Positions 21,215 through 30,161 are shown, counted from the stretch's first letter. The stretch: DNA of 36,253 nt from an uncultured bacterium (GCA_903855135.1 CAINYB010000016.1:1-36253), one strand, 5' to 3'. Made by a program: numbers and translations. Notes: generated from the sequence alone by a model not told the origin.

Positions 21215-23254
21215 TTATGGTTTTAGCTTGTTTTCTTTTAAAGCTTTATCACTGCTAGCTACTAATTTTTTGACCCAATCAGTCAAGCTTTTTTTCTTAG
21301 TTGGGCTAACATTAGTGAAGTTTTCTGAAACATTATAGAGTTCAGATTTATTACTACCTTCTATTAAGACGTCATCGTTTATATAATAAACATTATCTAA
21401 ACATTTGTTTAAAACTTGGTTGCTATAGTTTGGAGAAAATAAACTGGTACCCATGAAGTTTGCGGGCATGCCAGTTTCACTTTGATTTAGTAAATGCCAA
21501 ATCGTTGGCGCGATGTCTATCTGTGAAGCTAGACTTTGGATAACTCCCTGATCTTTGCGTGGGGTGACGATGACAAAAGGCATGAGATTGTAGTCTTCAA
21601 AACCCTTAAAGTCTTCGGTAAAGAAATTATAAAAACGGTGATCATTATAAATGACGATTAAAGTATTATCTAGCATGTTTAAGTCAGACATTTTTTTGAA
21701 AGTAGTTTTTAAAGCATCGTCAGTGGTTTTTAAAAAGCCTAAATAGTTCTCGATCGTTTCTTGATCTTCGTAAAGAAATTTTTTGCTATTTAATAAATCT
21801 ACATATTCCGTATTGAGCTGATTATGCCACGGTGTGATTTTGAGATTGTTTTTAACTAAATTATAGTCTATCAATTCTTGAGTGTGTGGCGAGTGAGTAG
21901 TGAAGCTAAGTAGATAGGCAAAAAATGGTTTGTTACTTTTAGCTAAAACGTCTAAGCCATGAGTGAAGACATATTCATCATCTTCTTTCTGACGAAAATA
22001 TGGCGTCAGGTAAATATTATCAAAAGACCATTTAGGCAGTAGGATATCACGGCTGTAAAAGTTTGGTAAATCAGAATGAAAGTAATAAGTTTCATAGCCA
22101 ATATTTTTCACCAAGTCAGATAAACAGCTATAATCATTTTTTAATCCCGTGTTGTTAATAGTATTTTCCGAGGCTGGCCAAAAGCTACACAAAGACAAAA
22201 ATTCCGCATTGATAGTTTGGCAGCTATCGGAGTGAAAATTAGTGACCGAGATATTATCTTTGATCAAAGATTTTAAAAATGGCATCGGTGATGGATCATT
22301 ATTTATCGCCCAATCACTAACGGACTCGAGCTGGATCACGAGCACATTTGTTTTTGGCTCTATGGCTGGCAAGGAGTTTATTTTTTTAGTTGAACTTGAG
22401 ATGTTTGGTAAAATATTTTGGTAGATATATTTTGTCTGCGCTAGACTATCTGCAGGCAAATCATATTGTTTTTCGGAAGTAGTATTGCCAGTGGCAAGCT
22501 CGATAGGCATTTGCTCCATAGGACTGGCCTGACTTTTTAAAAATGGGCTAAACATTTGTTCATAAAAATCTCCTAAAAAACCAATATCATTTATTTTTTG
22601 GCTAGTTTTCCACCAGTCAGCTTGAGGATTTTGTTGTAAATAAGTGACAAAATTAAAAACACTAAAGTTAATAAAAATAAAAAATAAGATAGCTACGCCG
22701 GCTTTTTTTAAGGGGTGTAAGTTTTTATTGATAAATACATTTAGCTTGGTATCTTGAAAAAATAAGCTCGCAATTTTTTCTTTTTTGATAATTCTTAAAT
22801 AAATAGACGAAGTAAATATTAAACTAAGTAGAAGCAATAAACTTGCTAGATACAGATAGATAGGCACCAGATGATAAAAGTCTTTAAAGATATAGACCAT
22901 ACCGGAGTTGACTTGATTTAGCTGATTTAAACTAATGTTGATAAAATTGCCAAACACTTGGAAATAAGCAAAATTTATCAAGCCAAAAAATATCATGACA
23001 GCTACACCGACGTGACATAGTAGGTACCACCACTTTTGATTGATGAAATTGAGTAAAGCTAAATATGAGAGATTAAACATCGCCACAAAAGCTAAATTGA
23101 GCAGGGTGACGTTTAAGTTTAAAAAATATGAGTAGACAGCAAAGTAAATAAAAAACAACGCAAAAAATATCAGACTAAAAAGAAAATTGTATTTACTATT
23201 TTTCGGCACTATTTTGTTTTTAATTTTTGTGTTATTTGTTCTTCGCTGATCCAA
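21215..23254 (-). CDS. LtaS-like membrane sulfatase / phosphoglycerol-type transferase
   Basis: A 679-residue protein with about five N-terminal membrane helices and a large extracytoplasmic alkaline-phosphatase-fold domain, the layout of lipoteichoic acid synthase and related phosphoethanolamine transferases. Family points seen are VIQLESVSDW (metal Glu), CQTINAEFLSL with nucleophile candidate Thr347, FFAYLLSFTTHSPH, and YNDHRFY replacing the usual YGDHG motif. It may add glycerol-phosphate or another phospho-group to a surface glycan or lipid. The ATG at 23254 overlaps folC by 46 nt. A GTG at 23209 (codon 16) would overlap the folC stop by one base (TAGTG) and is a plausible true start. Confidence 0.82.
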   Translation of the reverse strand: MDQRRTNNTKIKNKIVPKNSKYNFLFSLIFFALFFIYFAVYSYFLNLNVTLLNLAFVAMFNLSYLALLNFINQKWWYLLCHVGVAVMIFFGLINFAYFQVFGNFINISLNQLNQVNSGMVYIFKDFYHLVPIYLYLASLLLLLSLIFTSSIYLRIIKKEKIASLFFQDTKLNVFINKNLHPLKKAGVAILFFIFINFSVFNFVTYLQQNPQADWWKTSQKINDIGFLGDFYEQMFSPFLKSQASPMEQMPIELATGNTTSEKQYDLPADSLAQTKYIYQNILPNISSSTKKINSLPAIEPKTNVLVIQLESVSDWAINNDPSPMPFLKSLIKDNISVTNFHSDSCQTINAEFLSLCSFWPASENTINNTGLKNDYSCLSDLVKNIGYETYYFHSDLPNFYSRDILLPKWSFDNIYLTPYFRQKEDDEYVFTHGLDVLAKSNKPFFAYLLSFTTHSPHTQELIDYNLVKNNLKITPWHNQLNTEYVDLLNSKKFLYEDQETIENYLGFLKTTDDALKTTFKKMSDLNMLDNTLIVIYNDHRFYNFFTEDFKGFEDYNLMPFVIVTPRKDQGVIQSLASQIDIAPTIWHLLNQSETGMPANFMGTSLFSPNYSNQVLNKCLDNVYYINDDVLIEGSNKSELYNVSENFTNVSPTKKKSLTDWVKKLVASSDKALKENKLKP

Positions 23255-24513
23255 TGTTCTCGCAAGCCACCAGCCAAAAAGAAGGAGCCAGTGATGACTA
23301 CTAAATCTTTGGCTTTAGCGTTTTTCAAAGCTTCAGCGAGCGCAAGTTTCGAGTCATGAAACACTTTTGTCTTAATTGTAGCTAAATTTTCACATTGCGT
23401 AAACAATTTTTTTAAAGAAGCACTTTTTCTAAAAGGATTATCAAAGCGAGTTAAATATAAAAAATTGACTTGCGGTAAAAGTTTTTTTAAAGCTGGTAAA
23501 TAATCTTTATCTTCAGCGGCGCCAAAAATCAAATGTAATTTTTTATACTTTTGAGATTTTACAAACTCAATCAAGTTATTTAATTTGTCTACATTATGGG
23601 CGCCGTCCAAAATCACTTTAGGATTTGTTTGGATGATTTCTTGTCGACAGATTAAAGAAAAGTCATTGATGACTGTTTCAGGATTTTTTGGCTGAATTTT
23701 TAAAAGTGCTAGAATATTTAAAACTAAGTTGAGGTTTGTTTTTTGTTTTGGGGTGCTAAAGTATTGTCCGCCCTTAATATTTTGGGCTAAATTTTTTAGC
23801 TCAACAAATTTGGCTCTTTTTCGCTCGCAAGTTTTTTTAAAAATATTGACTAATTTTTGATCAGTTTCGCTAGTTAAAAAATACGAGCCAAATTTTATAA
23901 TGCCAGCTTTATCAGTGGCAATATCTTTTTTAGTCGGCCCTAATATCTCTGTATGATCTAGACCGATATTGGTGATCGCCGATACCACTGGTGCGGGGAT
24001 GACATTGGTGGCGTCATGCATACCACCGAGGCCAGCTTCTAAAATCATCCAGTCACATTTTTCTCTGACTCCATATAATAGAGCAATGCTAGTACAAAGC
24101 TCAAAATAAGACGGTACGTCAGTTTTGTATAAAGTGATGTATTTGTCTAGTGCTGGTTTTATTTGTTGATTTAAAATATCATGCAAAATTTCAGGGGAGA
24201 TTAATTTATGATTGACTCTAAATTTCTCAATAGTCGTGGTGGCAAAAGGTGAAGTGTAAGATCCGACTTTGAGACCGCTGTCTATCATCATGTTTTGCAA
24301 AAGATTGACAGTTGAGCCTTTGCCAGCTGTGCCTGTCACATGGATAAATTTTAATTTTTTTTCAGGATTACCGAGCAAGTTTAAAAATTTTTGTAAACGT
24401 AAAATAAAAATCTTTCGGCTATTGGCCTTAAGCAAATAGTTTTTTCTTTTGATGTTAGCCAGACCTTCGAGCCAGGCTACATCTTGGTGGTAAATGTTTA
24501 TTTTGCTTGCCAT
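23209..24513 (-). CDS. folC: Folylpolyglutamate/dihydrofolate synthase (Mur-ligase superfamily)
   Basis: A 434-residue ATP-dependent ligase that adds glutamate to dihydropteroate or folate. The P-loop is GTAGKGST (61-68). EAGLGGMHDATNV, SAITNIGLDHTEILG and KAGIIK are characteristic FolC/Mur ligase segments. The C-terminal domain has VILDGAHNVDK and ends VVITGSFFLAGGL, as expected for FolC. The start overlaps the dprA stop by 16 nt and its 3' end overlaps the LtaS-like gene, so the three are likely one transcript. No other folate gene is in the window, so it may work on salvaged folate. Confidence 0.92.
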   Translation of the reverse strand: MASKINIYHQDVAWLEGLANIKRKNYLLKANSRKIFILRLQKFLNLLGNPEKKLKFIHVTGTAGKGSTVNLLQNMMIDSGLKVGSYTSPFATTTIEKFRVNHKLISPEILHDILNQQIKPALDKYITLYKTDVPSYFELCTSIALLYGVREKCDWMILEAGLGGMHDATNVIPAPVVSAITNIGLDHTEILGPTKKDIATDKAGIIKFGSYFLTSETDQKLVNIFKKTCERKRAKFVELKNLAQNIKGGQYFSTPKQKTNLNLVLNILALLKIQPKNPETVINDFSLICRQEIIQTNPKVILDGAHNVDKLNNLIEFVKSQKYKKLHLIFGAAEDKDYLPALKKLLPQVNFLYLTRFDNPFRKSASLKKLFTQCENLATIKTKVFHDSKLALAEALKNAKAKDLVVITGSFFLAGGLREHWISEEQITQKLKTK

Positions 24514-25553
24514 TGATTAAAATAGTTTAGTTCGATTAGATTTTTTAGTTCTAGTTGACTTAAAATACTAGTCAAGCTAGCGAGATCAAAATTTAGTTTA
24601 GTTTGTAAATCTTCGGTGCTCAAAGCTTCGATTTGTAAAGTTTGATAAACTAGCGTTTGCTCTGAGTTTAAATTTAAATTAATTTCTTGTTTTAAAGTGA
24701 TTAAATCATAAGTTTTTAAAATACTGTCAGCGTTTAATAAAATTTGAGCACCTTGAGCTAGTAAATCATTTGGCCCTTCATTTAAAGTCTGGTTGATATT
24801 ACCTGGTAAGGCAAAAACTTCACGGCCAGCCTCTAGCGCACATTGGGCGGTTATCAGCGTGCCAGATTTTAATGTACCGGAAATAACAATAGTTGCTTTA
24901 CTCAAGCCGGCCAAGATACGATTGCGCTGCGGAAACTGATAAATATTTGCTTTAGTGTCGGGTGGATATTCAGATAAAATCAAGCCATCATGTTTTAAAA
25001 TCTGTTTTGCTAATTTTAAATTACTTTGAGGATAAAATACTTCTGGCTCAAAACCGGAGCCTAACACCGCAATCGTTTTTAGATTATTAGCTAGCGCTTG
25101 CTCGTGAGCTAGGGTGTCGATGCCGATAGCTAGGCCACTAGCGATCACTAGCGGTGTATTTCTACAATCAGCGATGATTTTTTCCAAAGCATGCTGATGA
25201 TAAAAGCTCAGAGTTCTGGAGCCTACCACGGTCACTAAATATTCACTTTGTAATAAATTTAGATTTCCTTGGTAAAATAAAAAGAGCGGGGGATCAAAAA
25301 TAGTTTTTAATAATTTTGGATATTGTTCATCTAAAATACACAAAGCCTTTTGGTAAAGCGGAAACTCTGTGCGGATTTTTGCTTTAAAGTCTGGATCCAG
25401 TTTAGCTTTGGCTATCAAGTGACCAATAGTTTGTGGAGGAGAGTTATAAAGCTCGCTGGGCAAAAATCCGTTTTTTAAATAGTCCCAAAGCAAAGCTTCT
25501 TTTAAACCAGAGACTGATTTTAAACAAAATAAATAAAACTTTTCTTTTTTCAT
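24498..25553 (-). CDS. dprA: DNA-processing protein DprA
   Basis: A 351-residue Rossmann-fold protein that protects incoming single-stranded DNA and loads RecA during natural transformation. VTVVGSRTLSFY (107-118), SGLAIGIDTLAH, TIAVLGSG, FPQRNRILAGLS and SGTLITAQCALEAGREVFALPG are all standard DprA landmarks. An N-terminal helical part and a C-terminal winged-helix-like part (about 295-351) flank the core. It is the first gene of the minus-strand dprA-folC-ltaS-like series, read from the promoter at 25633-25661, which lies back to back with the promoter of the giant gene. Confidence 0.95.
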   Translation of the reverse strand: MKKEKFYLFCLKSVSGLKEALLWDYLKNGFLPSELYNSPPQTIGHLIAKAKLDPDFKAKIRTEFPLYQKALCILDEQYPKLLKTIFDPPLFLFYQGNLNLLQSEYLVTVVGSRTLSFYHQHALEKIIADCRNTPLVIASGLAIGIDTLAHEQALANNLKTIAVLGSGFEPEVFYPQSNLKLAKQILKHDGLILSEYPPDTKANIYQFPQRNRILAGLSKATIVISGTLKSGTLITAQCALEAGREVFALPGNINQTLNEGPNDLLAQGAQILLNADSILKTYDLITLKQEINLNLNSEQTLVYQTLQIEALSTEDLQTKLNFDLASLTSILSQLELKNLIELNYFNQWQAK

Positions 25554-25592
25554 CGCTTTTTCTTCAATATTATTTTCTTTTCTTCTTTAATC

Positions 25593-25623
25593 ATTTTGTT
25601 TCCGCCTTCTGCGGAAACAAAAT
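25593..25623. repeat. Long palindrome in the dprA leader
   Basis: ATTTTGTTTCCGC (25593-25605), CTTCT, GCGGAAACAAAAT (25611-25623): a perfect 13-bp stem between the dprA promoter and its start codon, so it would fold in the dprA mRNA leader. Confidence 0.85.
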
Positions 25624-25632
25624 ATCAGAATA

Positions 25633-25661
25633 AGCATAATATATAGGAAGAGATTTGTAAA
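25633..25661 (-). promoter_or_regulatory. Promoter for the dprA operon
   Basis: Minus-strand TTTACA (complement of 25656-25661), a 17-nt spacer, TATGCT (complement of 25633-25638). Leader about 75 nt, containing the 25593-25623 palindrome. Confidence 0.6.
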
Positions 25662-25662
25662 A

Positions 25663-25691
25663 TTGACCGCATTTTTTTAATGTTTTATACT
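25663..25691 (+). promoter_or_regulatory. Promoter for the 1249-residue protein gene
   Basis: TTGACC (25663-25668), a 17-nt spacer, TATACT (25686-25691). Predicted start near 25698, 16 nt before the ATG. A second TATAAT at 25706-25711 is too close to the ATG to serve it. Only one base separates this -35 from the divergent dprA -35. Confidence 0.75.
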
Positions 25692-25713
25692 TTTAAAGTA
25701 ATACATATAATTT

Positions 25714-28700
25714 ATGGAAAATTTAGGCAATATTCTCCCAAATAATATAGAAAATTTAGAGCCAGAGAAAACAGAGCAACTACATTATGGTGAATTATCC
25801 CCAGAACAACTGAAGATAGTTGATAATTTTTGTGGAGAAGTTATTATGTCTGGTAGAGAAGAAAAACTAGCTGCTTTTGTTAATATTCCTTTAGAATTGC
25901 ATACAGCTGTAGCTGAAAGATTTATACAAAAAAATAGCACACGGCATATGGTGGGAGCTAGATTTGTTTTGAATAATTTAGAAAAATTTAGCGCCTTAGA
26001 TTATATGGAGCTAGCTCACGCATTAGGCTCTGAGTATATTTTTGATTCAGCCAATGAAGATGTGTTAGACAAATTTCCGGATCATAATGCCTTGGTAATG
26101 CATTTTTTATCTATAGAAGAATTAGCTCAAAACTATGGCCAAAGTAATTTTTTAAAATTTTTAGCAAAACGTATTAAGGATTTGCGTGATATAAATTTTG
26201 AGCCTTTGATGCCAAAATTTTTTAATTTATTAGCTAATAGCTACTTTGCAGAACAGGCTACGAATGTTTTAAAGATTATTCTTGAGGATCAAGGTAAAAA
26301 TTTTCATATCTTAAATTATGTTTTAGATGCAGCTAAAATTAATCCGGAAATTTTAAGTCTAACCTATCTTTGGGAAAGGTGTAAAAATGAGCTAGAAGAA
26401 AAAGAAATTATTTCTTTGTCAGAATTAGAAATCTTGATGTCGGCTAATGATTTAGTCATTACTGATTGGTGTTGGCAGCATCAAGAAAAATTAAAAGCAA
26501 TAGAGTCGAATAAATTAGCCGCTTTGTTTTTACCTGTTCTTGAAGGTCGTAAAGGTATAGCGGAGAGTCTTTTGGAATTTCAGAATCCTGGGAAATATAA
26601 AGAACTTCAAGAAAGGAGATCAGCAGAACATTTTGCTCCTAGGAGACGTAAAAAAAGACCAGACGGACCATTGTTTTTTGGTGCAGAGACCAATATTATG
26701 GTATATGAAGAGATAAAGTTTCCAGCTGAGCTAGAAAAAATTTTGGCCAATTTTCCAGATTTAAATGAGCAAGAGTTGTTAAATAGCTTATTGGAAACAA
26801 AACCAACTTTTATTTTGAACCATCTGGAATTATTTTCAAATATTGATTTAGAGGTCAAGCATAAAATCTTGGCTAGCTTGATGGAAAAGGATGGTGGTAT
26901 AAAAGTTTTGTTAAATCAATTTGATTTTTTCAAAGAATTTCACAATGAAAAATTAGCGCTACAATTAGTGGAGATTGGTGAAAATACAGCGGAGTTTGTT
27001 TTGGATAATTTAGCAAATTTTTCAGACTTAGATCATACCAGATTAGTTCAAGTTTTAATAGATAAAAATTATAGTAATTTGCTGGATAGACGTTATAAAG
27101 AATTAAATTTGGGATTAGATCAACAGTCTTTGGATGATGTTTTAAAAAAGAACGCTTTAAGATTTAGTGAATATTTTATTGTGCGTGATTTATTAGAGCC
27201 ACAAGATGAGATTGATAAAGAAAAGCAAGCTCAACAAATTTTTTCTCGTCTTAAAGAGAAATCTAGTTATTGGCAAGATCAGGATAATGTGGTTCAGCCA
27301 TTTGAGAATGGTGCGCAATATTTTGGTTATGAAAAAATGTGGGAATATGTCTCTAGACACAAGCTTAGTCGCCATGATGCTTTGCACAATTTTTCTTCTA
27401 TCTTAGGTTTAGCTAAAGGATCTGGTTTAGAAGCTAAACAATTTTTTTATCAAATTTTAGCTCAAGTAAAAAAAGATGACGCGGGTTATTATGAGGGCAC
27501 GGCACATCATCATTTAAATATGATAGCTAATAATATTTCTTTAGATATAGAAGCAGTGTTGTCGGAAGCTAAGAAATATCAAGACATTCAAGAAATGCAA
27601 CAAGCCCTGCAAGGCGTAGATGGGCCAGGAGATGTTTTTGCTTCTTGGAAAACTTTGAAAAAATACGCTGATATTTTTCAATTGCTAAAGAAAAAAGAAA
27701 TTCTTGATGAATTAGTAGCTTTAAAACAAACTGGTCAATTAGAATTATTTAACTATGTGGAGAAACTGGCTTTTCATCCCAATGTTGATTTAAAAGCAGT
27801 GATGCAATTTTGGCGCCAACCAGATGAATTTTTAGATGTGGAAGAAATTCATGCAACCTCTAGTCATGAGCGTAAAAAGCCCTCTCGTTATACTAATATT
27901 CCTAATTTGGATTTATCAGCCGAAGATTTGCGCGATGCTTTAGTTGAGGGGGATTATGATTCTATGCAGGCATTTGAGCCTTTAAGTATTGAATATATAG
28001 TTAGAGACTTACCAAGCAATAATTTATCTGAGTTAATTAAGCAAGCCTTAGGTTCTCGTAGTTTAGGTATAGCTGGCCAAGCTCGTGATGCTAAAAAATT
28101 ATTTGCTGAGTTAAATACAATCTTAAAAACTGCAGGTTTAAATATTAATACCTATTTACAAGCTTCTAATGGTGAAGAATTAAAGTTGAGTGGAAATATG
28201 CAAACTAATTTAGTGAATAAATTATTTGATCAACAAATTGGCTTAGTTGTTAAAACTAAAAAATATCGAGCGCAAGTACATCTAAAGTCTGATCCTGATG
28301 CGGTGGTGGCCGGTAATGATACTTCATGTTGTATGCCTTTTGGTAGTGGTAAAAATAATGTTTATACTTTTAACCCCATCACTTCTTTATTTACTGTCCA
28401 AGTAGAAACAGAGGATGGTCATTGGCGTACAGTGGCTCAAAGTGTTTTGACTAGAGATAAAGATATTGGTGTGCAAGTAGATGAGTTGATCGATCGTTTG
28501 GATAACGAACACACTAATATGAATGAAGTAATACCGGAGGATATTTTAAGACAATCTCAAGGTATTATTACTTGTGACAATGTAGAGTTAGCCAAAAATT
28601 TTGTAGATGTAAATTTTGGCCCAGTTATTGAAGATATTTATCGAGATTTTTTTCAAGAGTATACTGTTCATTTTGCGCAAAAAGATGATTTAGACGCGCA

Positions 28701-29463
28701 AAGAGTCATTATTGGCCCTGGTTATTCTGACTCTTTGACTCATTTGCCAAGAACCGCTAATTATTTTGTGCCAGAAGCACCAGTTGGTTATAGTGATAAT
28801 GTTCACGCTGAGAGTCTTGTTTTAAATTTAAAAGCTAAAGAGAGCTTACGCTTGTCCCATAGAGCTATACATATGCAAACCAAATTAAAGGCTGAGCAAT
28901 TTCTAGACACTATGACACAACGAGCAGTTTTACCAAAAGGAGTTGATTATTTAACTTTTAAAGACAGTTTAAGTGTAGCCTATATTGAAGGCAAGGCTTA
29001 CCATGATAATCAAACCCTAATGCAGTATTTGCACAACATGGAAAACGCCTTGATTGCTAAAGATGTTAGTAACACTTTTAAAAATCGTCCAAATATGAGC
29101 TTGCAATATCGAGATACTGAAGGCAAAACTCACGCTTATATGTTGGCTTACGAGGGGAAAAAAGATAAAGATGGTGAAGATTTGCTTTATGTGGCAGATT
29201 TAGCTTCCGATGGTCATGCGAGAGCGGGAGCTTCTTTGGTGTTGGGTTTTGTTGAGTTGTATAAAAAAAATTATTTAGCTAAAGATGAGCTTAAGCCAAT
29301 TTATGCTCAGTTAAGAGAACAAACTTCTTATAAATTAGTCATGAATCAATTAGATAAAATAAGTAAAAGTATGGGTATTAAATTTGAAGTAGAAGAATTA
29401 TCTGCTTATGAAATGGGTGATGATACTATGCACGAAGTTATTTTAAGACCAGTAAAAATATAA
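25714..29463 (+). CDS. Large multi-domain protein of unknown function with helical repeats and a GNAT-like C-terminus
   Basis: A 1249-residue, mostly helical, acidic cytoplasmic protein without signal peptide or membrane span. The N-terminal half has degenerate units of the form L-N-x-L-E-x-F-S-x-[LI]-D, at about residues 85-104, 367-388, 399-420 and 429-450, the last three spaced about 31 residues. A basic patch (about 306-315) separates blocks. A distinct region (about 850-930) has NDTSCCMPFGSGKN (adjacent Cys872-Cys873) followed by TVAQSVLTRDKD. The C-terminus (about 1060-1249) has a strand/helix order like a GNAT acetyltransferase (LLYVADLAS, then a helix with R1170), but the acetyl-CoA loop is not a clear match. 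The gene is transcribed alone from its own promoter. I cannot assign a function. Confidence 0.85.
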   Translation: MENLGNILPNNIENLEPEKTEQLHYGELSPEQLKIVDNFCGEVIMSGREEKLAAFVNIPLELHTAVAERFIQKNSTRHMVGARFVLNNLEKFSALDYMELAHALGSEYIFDSANEDVLDKFPDHNALVMHFLSIEELAQNYGQSNFLKFLAKRIKDLRDINFEPLMPKFFNLLANSYFAEQATNVLKIILEDQGKNFHILNYVLDAAKINPEILSLTYLWERCKNELEEKEIISLSELEILMSANDLVITDWCWQHQEKLKAIESNKLAALFLPVLEGRKGIAESLLEFQNPGKYKELQERRSAEHFAPRRRKKRPDGPLFFGAETNIMVYEEIKFPAELEKILANFPDLNEQELLNSLLETKPTFILNHLELFSNIDLEVKHKILASLMEKDGGIKVLLNQFDFFKEFHNEKLALQLVEIGENTAEFVLDNLANFSDLDHTRLVQVLIDKNYSNLLDRRYKELNLGLDQQSLDDVLKKNALRFSEYFIVRDLLEPQDEIDKEKQAQQIFSRLKEKSSYWQDQDNVVQPFENGAQYFGYEKMWEYVSRHKLSRHDALHNFSSILGLAKGSGLEAKQFFYQILAQVKKDDAGYYEGTAHHHLNMIANNISLDIEAVLSEAKKYQDIQEMQQALQGVDGPGDVFASWKTLKKYADIFQLLKKKEILDELVALKQTGQLELFNYVEKLAFHPNVDLKAVMQFWRQPDEFLDVEEIHATSSHERKKPSRYTNIPNLDLSAEDLRDALVEGDYDSMQAFEPLSIEYIVRDLPSNNLSELIKQALGSRSLGIAGQARDAKKLFAELNTILKTAGLNINTYLQASNGEELKLSGNMQTNLVNKLFDQQIGLVVKTKKYRAQVHLKSDPDAVVAGNDTSCCMPFGSGKNNVYTFNPITSLFTVQVETEDGHWRTVAQSVLTRDKDIGVQVDELIDRLDNEHTNMNEVIPEDILRQSQGIITCDNVELAKNFVDVNFGPVIEDIYRDFFQEYTVHFAQKDDLDAQRVIIGPGYSDSLTHLPRTANYFVPEAPVGYSDNVHAESLVLNLKAKESLRLSHRAIHMQTKLKAEQFLDTMTQRAVLPKGVDYLTFKDSLSVAYIEGKAYHDNQTLMQYLHNMENALIAKDVSNTFKNRPNMSLQYRDTEGKTHAYMLAYEGKKDKDGEDLLYVADLASDGHARAGASLVLGFVELYKKNYLAKDELKPIYAQLREQTSYKLVMNQLDKISKSMGIKFEVEELSAYEMGDDTMHEVILRPVKI

Positions 29464-29474
29464 AATAAGGCTAT

Positions 29475-29503
29475 TTTACATCTCTAGTATTTTTTGTTAA
29501 AAT
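29475..29503 (+). promoter_or_regulatory. Promoter for the 29561 gene
   Basis: TTTACA (29475-29480), a 17-nt spacer, TAAAAT (29498-29503). It begins 11 nt after the stop of the giant gene. The leader contains the 18-nt repeat at 29528-29545. Confidence 0.72.
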
Positions 29504-29527
29504 ATATTCACCTTAATTATTAATACT

Positions 29528-29545
29528 ATCCGGCATCCGCCGGAG
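29528..29545 (+). repeat. 18-nt palindromic repeat, leader copy
   Basis: Identical over 18 bases to the copy inside the SpoU gene at 3145-3162. Here it sits in an untranslated leader, 16 nt before the ATG at 29561. Confidence 0.9.
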
Positions 29546-29560
29546 TAAACAAATAAAATT

Positions 29561-30061
29561 ATGCCTATTAAAAAAACAGCGGTCCGCAAAAGTGAGGACC
29601 AAGAAGAAATGATGGATTTTGATGATTTTGTTGCTCGTACACCAAAAGCCAAAAAAGCTAATAAAACTTGGTTATTCATTACTTTATTATTAGTCATCAT
29701 TGTTTTGGGTGCAGCTATTTTCTTTATGCCAAAATTAAAGATGAATAAAACTGCCCAATATCAAGCGATCTTTTTAGAGAGCCAGCAAGTTTACTTTGCT
29801 AAAGTCGTCAAAGAAGATGCTTTGTCTGTTTATTTAGATGATGTCTACTATATCCAAACCCAACAGCAAGTAATTCCTGCCATCGAAGAGGGAGCAGAGG
29901 ACACCGTCAAAGAAGTGCCAGTTTTGGTTAAGCGTGGACAAGAATTACATCAGCCAAGTGGTTGGATGCAAATCAATCGTAATAAAATAATTTCTATCGA
30001 ACAAATCGGTGCTGACTCTGAGATTTTAAAAGAAATTGAAAAAGTAAAAGCACAGAAATAA
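29561..30061 (+). CDS. Single-pass membrane protein of unknown function
   Basis: A 166-residue protein with a charged cytoplasmic N-terminus (about 1-35, containing EEMMDFDDFVART), one membrane helix (36-56) and an extracytoplasmic domain of about 110 residues. The domain begins QYQAIFLESQQVYFAKVV and includes VYLDDVYYIQTQQQ, then a Gln/Glu-rich loop and a C-terminal helix ending KVKAQK. The small outside domain resembles those of other CPR hypothetical proteins but carries no catalytic motif that I recognise. Monocistronic: its own promoter and a strong terminator frame it. Confidence 0.78.
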   Translation: MPIKKTAVRKSEDQEEMMDFDDFVARTPKAKKANKTWLFITLLLVIIVLGAAIFFMPKLKMNKTAQYQAIFLESQQVYFAKVVKEDALSVYLDDVYYIQTQQQVIPAIEEGAEDTVKEVPVLVKRGQELHQPSGWMQINRNKIISIEQIGADSEILKEIEKVKAQK

Positions 30062-30073
30062 AGCTTATATTTT

Positions 30074-30112
30074 AAAACGACCTCGAGGTTTAAACCTTCG
30101 AGGTCGTTTTTT
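30074..30112 (+). terminator. Strong terminator after the 29561 gene
   Basis: AAAACGACCTCGA (30074-30086) pairs with TCGAGGTCGTTTT (30098-30110): a 13-bp stem and an 11-nt loop containing GGTTTAAACC, followed by further T. The GACCTCGA arm matches the palindrome at 12144-12167. Confidence 0.9.
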
Positions 30113-30161
30113 AGTCCAGCCGGGAGCCTCTACATCTAAAGTATTAAGTATAAATTAATAC

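Noticed and set aside
25706-25711. TATAAT directly before the giant gene as its -10
   Set aside because: It ends 2 nt before the ATG, so transcription would begin inside the gene. TTGACC-N17-TATACT just upstream fits better.
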